Source: Bacillota bacterium
Lineage (GTDB): Bacteria; Bacillota; UBA4882; UBA8346
Length of the DNA: 64,000 nt
NCBI GenBank assembly: GCA_029553165.1
Contig: JAKPCT010000193.1
Coordinates: 1-64,000 of the forward strand
Direction: 5' to 3'
Position 1 is the first letter of the stretch. Every line of letters starts with the position of its first letter. The notes beneath the pieces are model-generated. The model saw only the letters and a list, made by a program, of their open reading frames with translations. It ran no database searches and was not told the DNA's origin. The translations under genes were made by a program, and so were the position numbers. Positions 29,516 to 39,502 of the stretch are shown piece by piece.

Positions 29516-30100
29516 ATGTTAAAGAAAGAAGTTGAAGAGAGTGTTTTGGAAACTGATGAGCAAATTGAAGCAGATATAAATGAAACAGTCAAAGAAGATG
29601 TTTCTGAAACAGTTGGTGATAATCAAAAGTTGGTTGAATTAACCAATGAAATAGAAGCATTAAAACAAGAGAAAGAAGATTTATATAACCGTTTACTCCG
29701 AACGCAGGCTGATTTTGATAATTTTCGCCGCCGGAGTCGTAAAGAGCTTGAACAGGCGAGTATTTATGGCGGGGAAGAACTTTTAAAAAAGATTTTGCCG
29801 GTTTTAGACAATTTAGAACGTGCGGTTGCAAGCTTTAATGAACAATCTGACAATAGTAGTTGGCAAGAAGGTGTTCAGTTAACACTGCGGCAATTCAAAG
29901 AAATTTTGACGGCTGAAGGATTAGAAGCGGTTGAGTCTTTAAATCAACCATTCGATCCCCAAGTCCACGAAGCAGTGATGCAGGAAGAGTCGGAAGCGGT
30001 TACTGAACCGATGATTACCATGGAGATCCAAAAAGGTTATAAATATAAGGATAAATTGATTCGGCCGGCAATAGTCAAAGTAGCTGTGCCAAAAAATTAA
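29516..30100 (+). CDS. grpE: Nucleotide exchange factor GrpE
   Basis: Releases ADP from DnaK. The 194-residue product has an acidic disordered N-terminus (about 45 residues), a long coiled-coil helix (LTNEIEALKQEKEDLYNRLLRTQADFDNFRRR), and the C-terminal beta domain with the signature QPFDPQVHEAVMQ and the final GYKYKDKLIRPAIVKVA. TGGAGGT precedes the ATG by 7 bases. Lies 17 bases after the chaperonin gene, in the same operon. Confidence 0.96.
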   Translation: MLKKEVEESVLETDEQIEADINETVKEDVSETVGDNQKLVELTNEIEALKQEKEDLYNRLLRTQADFDNFRRRSRKELEQASIYGGEELLKKILPVLDNLERAVASFNEQSDNSSWQEGVQLTLRQFKEILTAEGLEAVESLNQPFDPQVHEAVMQEESEAVTEPMITMEIQKGYKYKDKLIRPAIVKVAVPKN

Positions 30101-30150
30101 ATGTTAGTCGTACATATTATAGGTAATCTAATAATAGGGGGTTCATATAT

Positions 30151-31989
30151 ATGGCTAAAGTCTTAGGTATTGATTTAGGAACAACAAACTCGTGTATGGC
30201 AGCGATGGAAGGTGGAGAGGCAGTCGTTATCCCGAATGCTGAAGGGGGTCGGACTACTCCATCGGTAGTAGGTTTCTCGAAAACCGGCGAGCGAATGGTC
30301 GGTCAGGTAGCTAAACGTCAAGCGGTTGCCAACACTGATCGGACCGTTGTCTCGATTAAACGGCGGATGGGAACTGATTACAAAGTAAAGATTGATGATA
30401 AACAGTACACACCTCAAGAAATTTCGGCAATGGTCTTACAAAAGTTGAAAGCGGATGCCGAAGCTTATTTTGGGGAAAAGATTGATAAAGCAGTTATTAC
30501 TGTTCCGGCTTATTTCTCCGATGCCCAACGTCAGGCAACTAAAGACGCAGGGAAGATTGCTGGTTTAGAAGTATTGAGAATTGTTAACGAACCGACAGCA
30601 GCAGCGTTAGCCTATGGACTGGATAAAGGTGAAGATCATACGATCTTGGTTTATGACCTAGGTGGCGGTACATTCGACGTTTCCATTCTTGAGTTAGGTG
30701 ATGGAGTTTTTGAAGTTAAGGCTACCAGTGGTAATAATCGCTTAGGCGGCGATGATTTTGACGAACGGATTGTTAACTGGATGGCAGATGAGTTTAAGCG
30801 GGACAACGGAATTGATCTACGGAATGACCGGATGGCATTACAACGGTTAAAAGAAGCTGCTGAAAAGGCAAAGATTGAGTTGTCCGGATTAACTACGACT
30901 GCAATTAATCTGCCATTTATTACCGCTGTTAACGGTGAACCAAAGCATTTAGACATGACCTTAACCCGGGCTAAATTTGATGAGCTTACCAGAGACTTGG
31001 TGGAAGCAACAGTTGGACCAACCCAAAGGGCATTGGCAGATGCCGGTTTGGAAGCAAAAGATATTGATAAAGTAATTTTAGTAGGTGGTTCAACCAGAAT
31101 TCCTGCAGTTCAAGAGGCAGTGAAACGGATTACTGGTAAAGAACCTTATAAAGGAGTCAACCCTGATGAGGTTGTTGCAATTGGCGCAGCAATTCAAGCC
31201 GGTGTTTTAGTTGGTGATGTTAAAGATATCGTCTTATTAGACGTTACTCCGCTTTCATTAGGGTTAGAAACGCTTAATGGTGTGTTTACCAAAATGATTG
31301 AACGGAATACCACGATTCCGACATCAAAAACGCAGATTTTCTCAACAGCGGCTGACAATCAAACTGCAGTAGATATTCATGTACTTCAAGGCGAACGCCC
31401 CATGGCTGCGGATAACATTACTTTGGGCCGGTTTAGACTCGATGGTATCCCACCAGCACCACGTGGTATTCCTCAAATTGAAGTTACTTTTGATATTGAT
31501 GCTAACGGAATTGTTCATGTATCAGCAAAAGATAAAGGAACCGGTAAAGAACAGAAGGTTACAATTACTTCTTCATCCGGTCTTAAAGAAGACGAGATCG
31601 AAAGAATGATGCGTGAAGCGGAAGCACATGCTGAAGAAGATAAGCGACGCCGTGAAGAGGCTGAGGTAATTAACGAAGCTGATAATTTAATTTACAGTAC
31701 TGAAAAGGCATTAAAAGAGATCGGAGATAAAGCTGACCAAGCGCAGGTAGAGAAGATTAAAAATCTCAAAGATGAACTGCAACAAGCGGTAACTGCGAAA
31801 GATATTAATAAGATTAAAGAACGTAAGGAAAACTTAGAGAAGGTTTTACATGAACTTTCAGCAACCATCTATAATCAGGCAGGCCAGGCCCAAGCCGGGG
31901 CAGGACCGGATAACGGACCGACCGGATATGGCCCTCAAGCTGAAGGACCTACAGTAGATGCTGATTATAAGGTTCAGGATGATAAATAA
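30151..31989 (+). CDS. dnaK: Molecular chaperone DnaK (Hsp70)
   Basis: Hsp70 ATPase that binds exposed hydrophobic segments with DnaJ and GrpE. The 612-residue product has all Hsp70 signatures: [10 protein letters not shown]-type start (here [13 protein letters not shown]), [28 protein letters not shown], the [11 protein letters not shown] linker, and the lidded substrate domain. It lacks the insert of about 24 residues in the ATPase domain present in Gram-negative DnaK, as expected for Bacillota. The C-terminus is a Gly/Gln-rich tail. AGGGGG precedes the ATG. Cotranscribed with grpE. Confidence 0.98.
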   Translation: MAKVLGIDLGTTNSCMAAMEGGEAVVIPNAEGGRTTPSVVGFSKTGERMVGQVAKRQAVANTDRTVVSIKRRMGTDYKVKIDDKQYTPQEISAMVLQKLKADAEAYFGEKIDKAVITVPAYFSDAQRQATKDAGKIAGLEVLRIVNEPTAAALAYGLDKGEDHTILVYDLGGGTFDVSILELGDGVFEVKATSGNNRLGGDDFDERIVNWMADEFKRDNGIDLRNDRMALQRLKEAAEKAKIELSGLTTTAINLPFITAVNGEPKHLDMTLTRAKFDELTRDLVEATVGPTQRALADAGLEAKDIDKVILVGGSTRIPAVQEAVKRITGKEPYKGVNPDEVVAIGAAIQAGVLVGDVKDIVLLDVTPLSLGLETLNGVFTKMIERNTTIPTSKTQIFSTAADNQTAVDIHVLQGERPMAADNITLGRFRLDGIPPAPRGIPQIEVTFDIDANGIVHVSAKDKGTGKEQKVTITSSSGLKEDEIERMMREAEAHAEEDKRRREEAEVINEADNLIYSTEKALKEIGDKADQAQVEKIKNLKDELQQAVTAKDINKIKERKENLEKVLHELSATIYNQAGQAQAGAGPDNGPTGYGPQAEGPTVDADYKVQDDK

Positions 31990-32045
31990 TTGCAAGCACC
32001 AATTAGTTGTTGGTTAAGTAAGATATAAGATATTTGAGTTTAAGG

Positions 32046-32087
32046 CTCCAAGGGAGATTTAATCTTTGGATTAATTATTCCTTGGAG
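32046..32087 (+). other. Long-loop hairpin between dnaK and dnaJ
   Basis: CTCCAAGG (32046-32053) can pair with CCTTGGAG (32080-32087) over a 26-base loop. It is followed by TTTATCC, too weak for a clear terminator. It could set the dnaK:dnaJ transcript ratio by processing or partial termination. Confidence 0.4.
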
Positions 32088-32143
32088 TTTATCCTCAACA
32101 GGTATCTGGTTTTAAATTAAAACTAGAAAGTAAGGAATAAACA

Positions 32144-33277
32144 ATGTCAAAACGTGATTATTATGAAGTTTTAGGTGTTAGTAAAACTGCAACCGAAGAA
32201 GAACTGAAAAAAGCCTACCGCAAACTGGCTCGCAAATATCATCCGGACGTTAATAAGGACAATCCGGAAGAAGCAGCGGCAAAGTTTAAAGAGATCAATG
32301 AGGCCTATAATGTTTTAAGTGATCCCCAAAAACGCGCTGCTTATGATCAGTATGGTCATGCGGCTACCGATCCTAATTTTGGAGCCGGTGGTTTTGGTGG
32401 CTTTGGTGATTTCGGATTTGATGGTTTTGGTGATATTTTTGATATGTTTTTCGGTGGCGGACGGGGTGGTTCGCAAAGGAGAAACGGCCCACAACGCGGT
32501 AACGATCTCCGTTTTGATATGGAGATTACTTTTGAAGAAGCTGCTTTTGGAAAGGATGCCACGATTGAGATCCCGCGAACTGAAACCTGTCCAACCTGTA
32601 GCGGAAATCGCGCGAAACCGGGAACACCGATTAAAACCTGTACTAACTGTAATGGTACTGGTCAAGTCCAGGTAACCCAAGCGACGGCATTTGGCCGTTT
32701 TGTCAATGTCCGGACCTGTGAACACTGTCATGGGGAAGGGAAGGTTATTGAAACACCTTGTACCGGATGTCATGGAACCGGTAGAGTCCGTAAAAACCGG
32801 AAGATTGATGTTAAAGTTCCGGCCGGAGTGGAGAACGGGTCACGGTTGCGGGTTGCGGGTGAAGGTGAAGCAGGCCTACGGGGTGGCTCACCTGGAGATT
32901 TGTATATTTATATCTATGTTAAGAAACATCCTCAATTTGAACGCCAAGGCGATGATGTGATCAGTGAAATCAGCTTGAGTATTACGCAGGCGACTTTGGG
33001 TACAACGGTTATGGTTGATACCCTTGATGGTAAGGTAGAATTAAAGATTCCGGAAGGAACACAACATGGAACCTCATTCCGGATGAGGGGACATGGAATC
33101 ACTCACCTACGAGGCCATGGCCGTGGCGACCATTATGTCAAAGTAAAAGTGGCAATTCCTGCCAAACTCAATGGCGAACAGCGGGAACTCCTTAAAAAGC
33201 TGGCAATGTCGTTTGGCGAAAAGTTGGATGCTGATGAGAAGGGATTTATTGATAAGGTTAAGAATGCGTTTAAATAA
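32144..33277 (+). CDS. dnaJ: Chaperone protein DnaJ (Hsp40)
   Basis: Type I J-protein of 377 residues that stimulates DnaK ATPase. In order: J domain with the HPD tripeptide (residues about 34-36), a Gly/Phe-rich linker ([13 protein letters not shown]), the zinc-binding region with four CxxCxG-type repeats ([31 protein letters not shown]), and the two C-terminal substrate domains. The first zinc repeat has GNR in place of the usual GxG. Separate from dnaK by 154 bases. A strong hairpin follows the stop codon. Confidence 0.97.
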   Translation: MSKRDYYEVLGVSKTATEEELKKAYRKLARKYHPDVNKDNPEEAAAKFKEINEAYNVLSDPQKRAAYDQYGHAATDPNFGAGGFGGFGDFGFDGFGDIFDMFFGGGRGGSQRRNGPQRGNDLRFDMEITFEEAAFGKDATIEIPRTETCPTCSGNRAKPGTPIKTCTNCNGTGQVQVTQATAFGRFVNVRTCEHCHGEGKVIETPCTGCHGTGRVRKNRKIDVKVPAGVENGSRLRVAGEGEAGLRGGSPGDLYIYIYVKKHPQFERQGDDVISEISLSITQATLGTTVMVDTLDGKVELKIPEGTQHGTSFRMRGHGITHLRGHGRGDHYVKVKVAIPAKLNGEQRELLKKLAMSFGEKLDADEKGFIDKVKNAFK

Positions 33278-33278
33278 T

Positions 33279-33306
33279 AGGGTGTTGCGGAAGCAACGCC
33301 TTTATT
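33279..33306 (+). terminator. Terminator of the hrcA-dnaJ operon
   Basis: AGGGTGTTGC / GCAACGCCTT stem with a GGAA tetraloop (one G-U pair), followed by TTTATTTTT. Confidence 0.85.
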
Positions 33307-33444
33307 TTTCTCTTTTTTAGTGAAAATAAAGATGTGTATATATGTGGAACAATGGATAAACAGAAAATGAAATTCAAAGCAGGAAAACTGATTTTGGAAG
33401 CTAATTTATTCCATTGTGCATTTATTAATCAGAAGGAGCTTTGG

Positions 33445-34380
33445 ATGGCAGAAATAGTATGGTGTGAGTTGAAGGTGGTTGTCCCTGCCGAGTATGCAGA
33501 CTTGGTGGCAGAGTTGTTTTTAGAAGAGGGAGCCGGAGGGGTTGTCCATGAAGATCCGGCAATTTTAGCTTCAAAAGAATTTGATGTTGATGAGTTGGTC
33601 GATGAGACCTTTAAAGATACAATTGGGTCCGAATATGCGATAAAAGCCTATTTTCCGGTCGATGATACTTTGGGTACCAAAGTGACACTTTTGAAAGAGA
33701 AGATTCAAGAGCTGGTACAAGAAGAAGTAACTTTGGAATTAAAGCAGATTTGTGAGGATGATTGGGCCCACGCCTGGAAAGCTTATTATAAACCGGAGCG
33801 GATTGGGAAGATTGTAATCAAGCCCAGTTGGGAATCTTATGAACCAAGTTGTTCGGAACAGGTAATTGAGATGGATCCGGGTATGGCGTTTGGTACCGGG
33901 ACACATCCGACAACCCGTCTGTGTATTAAGCTATTGCAGGAGTTGATTCAGCAGCCTTTAGATGTACTGGATCTGGGTACCGGGTCCGGGATTTTGGCGA
34001 TTGCAGCTGCCAAATTGGGAGCGGCGCGTGTGGTTGCTTCTGATATTGACTCGGTTGCTGTCAAAGTTGCCACTGAGAATGTGGTCCGTAACAATCTGGC
34101 AGATACCGTCAGTGTGATTAAAAGTGATCTTTTGAAAGAGCATTCCCAGGCAAAGTACGATCTTGTCGTGGCCAATATTATTGCTGATGTAATTTTGCAA
34201 TTGATTCCGGAAGTAAATGATTATCTTAAACAGTCAGGATTATTTGTAATATCCGGGATCATTGAAGGCAGATTGGATGAAATCGAATTAAGTTTGAAAC
34301 AGAATGGCTTTCAAATCCAACAGGTTAAAGAGGAAGCTGAATGGCGTGCCATTGTTGCTGTTAATTGCTCGCCAGTTTAA
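33445..34380 (+). CDS. prmA: Ribosomal protein L11 methyltransferase PrmA
   Basis: SAM-dependent methyltransferase that trimethylates ribosomal protein uL11. The 311-residue product has the N-terminal L11-recognition domain (AEIVWCELKVVVPAEYADLV), the PGMAFGTGTHPTT motif, SAM-binding LDLGTGSGILAIAAAKLG, the DIDSVAVKVATENV acidic loop and the catalytic VANIIADV. AAGGAG at 33433-33438 selects the ATG at 33445; the open frame from 33334 is an extension. It follows the dnaJ terminator; prmA next to dnaJ is a common arrangement in Bacillota. rsmE follows. Confidence 0.96.
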   Translation: MAEIVWCELKVVVPAEYADLVAELFLEEGAGGVVHEDPAILASKEFDVDELVDETFKDTIGSEYAIKAYFPVDDTLGTKVTLLKEKIQELVQEEVTLELKQICEDDWAHAWKAYYKPERIGKIVIKPSWESYEPSCSEQVIEMDPGMAFGTGTHPTTRLCIKLLQELIQQPLDVLDLGTGSGILAIAAAKLGAARVVASDIDSVAVKVATENVVRNNLADTVSVIKSDLLKEHSQAKYDLVVANIIADVILQLIPEVNDYLKQSGLFVISGIIEGRLDEIELSLKQNGFQIQQVKEEAEWRAIVAVNCSPV

Positions 34381-34405
34381 TTGACTTTGGTAAAAGGAGA
34401 TAACC

Positions 34406-35149
34406 ATGACCCGATTCTTTATTCCTTCCAGCCAAATAAACGGTAATCAGGTGGTTTTAGAAGGCAGTGACCACCATCACCTTTTAAATGTCCTTCGAAA
34501 AAAGGTTAACGACCAAATTATCGTTTTGGATGGTAAGGGTCAGGAGTTTTTAGTCAGGATCACTGAGCTAAGTCCTTTAAAAGCAGTGGGGGAAATCGTT
34601 GAATTGATTGATAAACCTACTGAACCAAGAGTTCGGATTACTTTGGTACAGAGTTTGCCGAAAGCTGATAAGTTTGAATATATTTTACAAAAAAATACGG
34701 AGCTGGGAGTGGCCCGGTTTCAACCGATAATCAGTGAGCGGAGTACAATCCGGATCAATGAAGAATCCCGGATGAAGAAGTGGGAACGCTGGCATAAGAT
34801 CATCAAGGAAGCTGCGGAACAATCGGGACGCAAAGTAATTCCGGAGTTGGAGATGGTCCAAAACTGGAAGGATGCGTTACCACGACTGCGATCCGGACTG
34901 GTTTTAATCCCCTGGGAAGGCGAAAAAACGCGCTCGTTAAAAGCGGTCTTGGAAGCTGAGAAAGTAGTCCCGGAGGAAGTCAGCCTGATCATAGGTTCCG
35001 AAGGTGGTTTTTCGCTGGAAGAAGTAAAGGAAGCCCAAGCCAGAGGAGCGATTCCGGTTACATTGGGGCCCAGGATTTTGCGTACGGAAACCGCCGGTCT
35101 GGTTGCCGCAACTGCTATTTTATATCATTATGGTGAATTGGGATATTAA
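34406..35149 (+). CDS. rsmE: 16S rRNA m3U1498 methyltransferase RsmE
   Basis: SPOUT-fold enzyme that methylates N3 of U1498 in 16S rRNA. The 247-residue product has an N-terminal PUA-like domain (SDHHHLLNVLRKKVND) and a C-terminal trefoil-knot domain with ERSTIRI, WHKIIKEAAEQSGR, LIIGSEGGFSLEEV and LGPRILRTETAGL motifs. AAAGGAG lies upstream of the ATG. It follows prmA after 25 bases, the usual prmA-rsmE pairing. Convergent with the YqhG-like gene. Confidence 0.96.
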   Translation: MTRFFIPSSQINGNQVVLEGSDHHHLLNVLRKKVNDQIIVLDGKGQEFLVRITELSPLKAVGEIVELIDKPTEPRVRITLVQSLPKADKFEYILQKNTELGVARFQPIISERSTIRINEESRMKKWERWHKIIKEAAEQSGRKVIPELEMVQNWKDALPRLRSGLVLIPWEGEKTRSLKAVLEAEKVVPEEVSLIIGSEGGFSLEEVKEAQARGAIPVTLGPRILRTETAGLVAATAILYHYGELGY

Positions 35150-35170
35150 TAAAAATTAAATCTTAACAAG

Positions 35171-36070
35171 TCATTGTCCATTCCATCGAATCTTCTGTTT
35201 GACCGGATCATAAATAATTGGGTTTAACACTTTGTTTGCCTCCCATGATTCCAGTGTATAGATCACGATCGGGAGATAAAGGATTGCTACATTGATGATC
35301 TCGATTCGGATTATGGGACGGTATTTACGATAGATCTCAGCGATCTGCCGGTAAAAAGCATGTAAATCCTCTTTGGGTTCTCCGCGATAAAACTCTTCTA
35401 AATAGTTAACTTCTTCCTGCCACCGTAATTTGGCATTTTCAATCCATTGATCATCATGATTTTGCAAGAGCCATTTTAAATGGTTGGATAAAGCTTTAAA
35501 CCCTTCACTGTAAGGAATCTTGCGTTTTTCGAGATGTTTTTTGGGTAGAGTGGTAACTACTCTTTTATTACTTAATTCGTTTAACAGGTTGGAAGCGATC
35601 TCTCCGGTTACCAAATTGATACTAAGACTATAGAGTTCTTCAGTCTTTTCATCAGTTTCAAAACCAATCTTAAAATTGACCAATAAATTTGGTTGGTAGT
35701 AAAGTAAGGGTTGTTTATAAAAGAAGCGGGGAGCTTCTTTGAGCAGATTGTTGATCTGACGTTCGATTTTCCGGTGATCAAGTTCATAAGGGACCGAACC
35801 TTTAAAGATCAATCCCCGTTTTTTGATACCATCGACGAACCACTGTAACCGGTAGCTACCTTTGGTGACCAGTTCTGAACCGGGGTATTTGGCTAAGTGG
35901 TCAGGGTGGCAGACTATTTGCAGATTTAAGGTTTCAATGTGGGCAGGAGTGAAGAAGGTTCTTGGCACCTGAACCTGACACTGCGCCATGATCAGTTCGT
36001 TATTGATAATGTTGTAAGGAGCTCCGGCGATCTTCAAGGAGTCAACGATAAAGTTGAAAACTTGCGACAT
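35171..36070 (-). CDS. YqhG-like protein of unknown function
   Basis: The 299-residue product resembles the YqhG family. The pattern fits: N-terminal helix, a VPRTFFTPAHIE segment, a HPDHLAKYPGSELVTKGSYR stretch, the central YQPNLLVNFKIGFETDEKTEELYSL-type block (here split by the family motif YYQPNLLVNFKI) and INLVTGEI. In Bacillus subtilis yqhG lies beside the SNF2 helicase gene yqhH, and here the next gene upstream on the same strand is an SNF2 helicase. This pairing supports the call more than sequence similarity alone. GGAGAA precedes the ATG. Biochemical role is not known. Confidence 0.6.
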   Translation of the reverse strand: MSQVFNFIVDSLKIAGAPYNIINNELIMAQCQVQVPRTFFTPAHIETLNLQIVCHPDHLAKYPGSELVTKGSYRLQWFVDGIKKRGLIFKGSVPYELDHRKIERQINNLLKEAPRFFYKQPLLYYQPNLLVNFKIGFETDEKTEELYSLSINLVTGEIASNLLNELSNKRVVTTLPKKHLEKRKIPYSEGFKALSNHLKWLLQNHDDQWIENAKLRWQEEVNYLEEFYRGEPKEDLHAFYRQIAEIYRKYRPIIRIEIINVAILYLPIVIYTLESWEANKVLNPIIYDPVKQKIRWNGQ

Positions 36071-36115
36071 GTTTATTCTCCAAATTACACAAATATGATT
36101 TGATTTGTATTTGTA

Positions 36116-37888
36116 TTAAAGCAGACCATCCCAATCAGGGGTATCTTCATTGATTAGAGCTTCGATTTCAGCCCCGAGCTGTTCGAAGTTTTGGCTTAAC
36201 TGTTCATGGGTTTCTGACTTGAAAACCAGTTCCATAATCCGTGATTCCAGGCTCTTACCGCTACAGAGCTTGCCGATGACACGATCACTTTCGCCAATCA
36301 CCGAATGAAACAACTTTACTTTTTCATCGAGTAATTTGAGTAGATGTTCTTCGACGGTGTCTTTAATTGATAGATTGTAGATAAAGACATCCCGTTCCTG
36401 TCCAAGACGGTGAATCCGGCCAATCCGTTGTTCTAAACGCATCGGATTCCAGGGCAGATCGTAGTTGATCATTGTGTTACAAAATTGCAGGTTAATTCCT
36501 TCGCCACCTGATTCGGTACAGACTAAAGCGCGGTATTGCGGGAATTCTTTAAATTGATATTTGGTAAACTCTTTCTTTGAAGCAGAGAGATGACCATCAA
36601 ACGCCAAAGTCAGGATCCCGGCCTGTTCCAATCTGGTCCTGATGTAGCTTTGGGTCCCGAGAAACTCGGTAAAGATAATTACTTTCTCGGGTGTTTTGCG
36701 GACTAGTTCTTCGACAACCGCCATTTTGGCATTGTCCTTAATCTGCTGTGCCAGTCTTAATAAGGCTACCGCTTCTTCCTGTTCGCTTTCGTCAATTTGG
36801 ACTTTATTGACCAGTTTATAAAGGGTGATGATTGCGGCAAAAGTACTGGAACAGATCTCCCGTTGCAGCGTTAACAACGGTAATGCGCTCATGGCATTGG
36901 TCCGTTTGGTTAAACAGTTCCGGATAAAAGCGGTGGTGCGGTCGTACATCTCCCTTTCCAAATCCGAGAGAATAATGGGAATGTTTTGGACATTGCGTTT
37001 GGTAAAACCGATATTGGCGCCATGTTTATTTCGAATCATCACTTCACCGAGGAGATTTTTCAGTTCATTGACATTTTTGGTCTTTCGTTTATCAACAACA
37101 TAGTTTTTCTTAAAATTGCGGTAACTGCCCAGTTGCCCCGGGCGGATCAGGGTGATCAGATTGAACAGCTCTTTTAAGTCGTTTTGTAGTGGAGTTGCCG
37201 TTAGCAGTAAGAAGTATTTCTTTTGAATACTGTTGACAAATTGGAAGTTTTGGGTATTGCTGCTCTTTAATTTGTGGGCTTCATCGACAATTACCATATC
37301 AAAATACTGTTTGAGGATTTCATTGCGGTTATCTTCTTTTTTAGCAGTATCAATTGAAGCAATCAAGTGATTGTACTGCGACCATTCAAAATCACGCCGT
37401 GCAATTAAAGAGTTTATTTCAAATTTTTCCCGGAGTTCGGCCTCCCATTGGCGGCATAAAGAAGCTGGTGTTAAAATTAGAAATCGTTTTACCAAGCCCC
37501 GAAGCATATATTCCTTAAGGATCATCGCTGCTTCAATGGTTTTTCCCAATCCGACTTCATCGGCTAAGATCGCTCGACCGCGTAATTGGGAGATCACTTT
37601 TTTAACTGTTTCAATCTGGTGCGGATAATGCAGAAATCCATTTTTACGCCAATGTTCCTGCAGATGCGTTAAGACTAATAGTTCCTCAAACCCTTTGCTT
37701 AAAGTCATTTCTTCACCTTGAACATGGATCTGAAACGCTTCCCATGAATCCCAATTTTTGCGGCGCATATTTAACAGGAATTCGGAGAATTGGTTTGTTT
37801 CCTCAAAGATTGGTTGAAAGTTGGGTAATTCAGCAGATAAAGCTCGATTATTGGTTTCGAAGTTGAGTGTTGATAGAGTAGAATCCAA
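36116..37888 (-). CDS. SNF2/RapA-family DEAD-like helicase (YqhH-like)
   Basis: Double-stranded DNA translocase of the SNF2 family, about 590 residues. Walker A is in LADEVGLGKTIEAAMIL, Walker B in MVIVDEAHKLKSS; motif III is LLLTATPLQNDLKELF, and the C-terminal lobe has VIIFTEFLGTQ, VCTESGGEGINLQ and the arginine-finger motif RLEQRIGRIHRLGQ. No extra DNA-binding domain is seen. The TTG at 37888 is 6 bases after CGGAGG (37895-37900), better spaced than the TTG at 37894. It is 45 bases upstream of the YqhG-like gene, matching the Bacillus yqhH-yqhG pair. Client complex unknown. Confidence 0.88.
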   Translation of the reverse strand: MDSTLSTLNFETNNRALSAELPNFQPIFEETNQFSEFLLNMRRKNWDSWEAFQIHVQGEEMTLSKGFEELLVLTHLQEHWRKNGFLHYPHQIETVKKVISQLRGRAILADEVGLGKTIEAAMILKEYMLRGLVKRFLILTPASLCRQWEAELREKFEINSLIARRDFEWSQYNHLIASIDTAKKEDNRNEILKQYFDMVIVDEAHKLKSSNTQNFQFVNSIQKKYFLLLTATPLQNDLKELFNLITLIRPGQLGSYRNFKKNYVVDKRKTKNVNELKNLLGEVMIRNKHGANIGFTKRNVQNIPIILSDLEREMYDRTTAFIRNCLTKRTNAMSALPLLTLQREICSSTFAAIITLYKLVNKVQIDESEQEEAVALLRLAQQIKDNAKMAVVEELVRKTPEKVIIFTEFLGTQSYIRTRLEQAGILTLAFDGHLSASKKEFTKYQFKEFPQYRALVCTESGGEGINLQFCNTMINYDLPWNPMRLEQRIGRIHRLGQERDVFIYNLSIKDTVEEHLLKLLDEKVKLFHSVIGESDRVIGKLCSGKSLESRIMELVFKSETHEQLSQNFEQLGAEIEALINEDTPDWDGLL

Positions 37889-38095
37889 GGTCAACCTCCG
37901 TAGTTATACATTCGTAACATATTGTTGCCTGGATTGTTGATTTTTAGACATTATTATTTTTATGTGAATTCATATTCATATGAATCATGAGTCATTTTTT
38001 GGATCCTCTTTTTAAATGTATCAAATTATCGCAGTTTGTACTTGGTTAGAAATGGTTGTTTAACCAAGATAATAAAAGCTTTGGTCTGTCTAATG

Positions 38096-39268
38096 TTAAT
38101 TATTTTTGGCATTGGTTTTGCGTTCCAGGAAAAATAAAATTCCGACTGTGATTACCAGAATCATTAAATATAATATTAACACTGCCATACTGTTTGCTAA
38201 TTGATAACGATCACCTAAAACTCCAATTAACCAGGGACCGATCATACCGCCGATTCCGGAGAAAGTGAATAGAAAACCTAAGTAATTTTGAATGTTAGGC
38301 TTTTTTATGTTAGTAAAGGATGCTGTAATTGTCGGAAAAATTATTGCAAAAAAGAATCCGGTAAAAGGAAGTAAAAAGGCTAATTGAGTCGGACCATAGA
38401 TTCCTATTGTTATTGAGAAAATTGCGCTAACCGATACTAACAGTAACATTTTTAAATGACCAATTCGATCGACAAAAAAGCTTCCAATCAGTCTTCCAAC
38501 CGTGATTAATCCAAAGTAGACAGAGAGCGCGAGTGAACTGTAAAAAAGGTTATATCCTTTAATTTCATTTAGATATTCAACAATCCAAACGGCAATCCCG
38601 ATTTCAGCTGCCGTATAAGAACAAAGTCCCAGATAATGCCAAAACATTTCGGATGAAAAGGCAGTAGTTATCAGGGAAAGAATACTCGGTTCCTGTTTTT
38701 GGTCGAATTTTGGAAAACGGATTAAAATATGGTACAATAAAAGAATTCCAATTGGTAAGAGACAGATAGCATAGATATTCTGCCAGGAGATGCCGTTTGA
38801 CAATAATGAACCGGCATAAAGCGGGGCCAGCATTGAACCAATACCGTAGCAGACACCTAAAAGGTTGAGAAACATACCTATTTTTTGACTGATTGATAAA
38901 ATAATTATATTGTGGCAGGCGATTTCGAGGAGTCCGAGACCCAGCCCTAATATAAGAAAAGTTATAATTAAAATAAAATATTGCGGTATTCCCGCTATTA
39001 AAGCTATTCCTGCAAATAATAAGGCGAGCGCGATTGTTAAAATTGGTTTTAAGCCAAATTTATAACTTAAGAATCCAGTCCCAATAGTTGCTGCCAAAAA
39101 ACCAATATATTGCATGAATAACATATTGCCGATTAATGAGTAGCGAAGATTGAGATCTTTAATTATCTCAGGGATCAATGGACCTCTTAGATTATCGAGA
39201 AAGCCAAACATAAAGAAGATGAAGAACGAACCGATAATAATTAGTGTTGTTTGCAGTTTGTTGTTCAT
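38096..39268 (-). CDS. MFS transporter (12 TM, sugar-permease-like)
   Basis: The 390-residue product has about 12 hydrophobic segments and a short N-terminus. The start (FGFLDNLRGPLIPEI) and the LMFFQYIGFLAA-like region (here MLFMQYIGFLAATIGTGFLS) resemble the FucP/GlcP sugar:H+ symporter group of the major facilitator superfamily. A conserved FGLITVGRLIGSFFVDRIGHL stretch marks the middle loop. Substrate is unknown. GAAAGAGG lies before the ATG. Its start region is divergent from the efflux operon at 39503, so the 234-base gap between them probably holds both promoters. Confidence 0.85.
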   Translation of the reverse strand: MNNKLQTTLIIIGSFFIFFMFGFLDNLRGPLIPEIIKDLNLRYSLIGNMLFMQYIGFLAATIGTGFLSYKFGLKPILTIALALLFAGIALIAGIPQYFILIITFLILGLGLGLLEIACHNIIILSISQKIGMFLNLLGVCYGIGSMLAPLYAGSLLSNGISWQNIYAICLLPIGILLLYHILIRFPKFDQKQEPSILSLITTAFSSEMFWHYLGLCSYTAAEIGIAVWIVEYLNEIKGYNLFYSSLALSVYFGLITVGRLIGSFFVDRIGHLKMLLLVSVSAIFSITIGIYGPTQLAFLLPFTGFFFAIIFPTITASFTNIKKPNIQNYLGFLFTFSGIGGMIGPWLIGVLGDRYQLANSMAVLILYLMILVITVGILFFLERKTNAKNN

Positions 39269-39502
39269 AGTGAACCTCTTTCATTGCTTAATATTGTTTT
39301 TTAGTTTTGTAATCTTTGTAGGTTAATTATAAAAATAATTATCATCAATTTCTCGTCATCCTTTGCCATATAATTCCCTTTTTTTGCTGTTGCGGATTCA
39401 GCCAACTTTTCTAAAATGTTCACCAAATAGACACATTCTTTTTATACAATAAACTGGTTAGTATAGTTTTAATTACCTTTTATTCTTATAGGGGGATAAC
39501 CA

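Noticed and set aside
37974-37985. ATTCATATGAAT palindrome upstream of the SNF2 gene
   Set aside because: A single 12-base AT-rich palindrome with no second copy or regulator nearby; too little to call an operator.
38041-38068. Terminator downstream of the MFS gene
   Set aside because: The 8-bp inverted repeat CTTGGTTA/TAACCAAG has no T-tract on either side.
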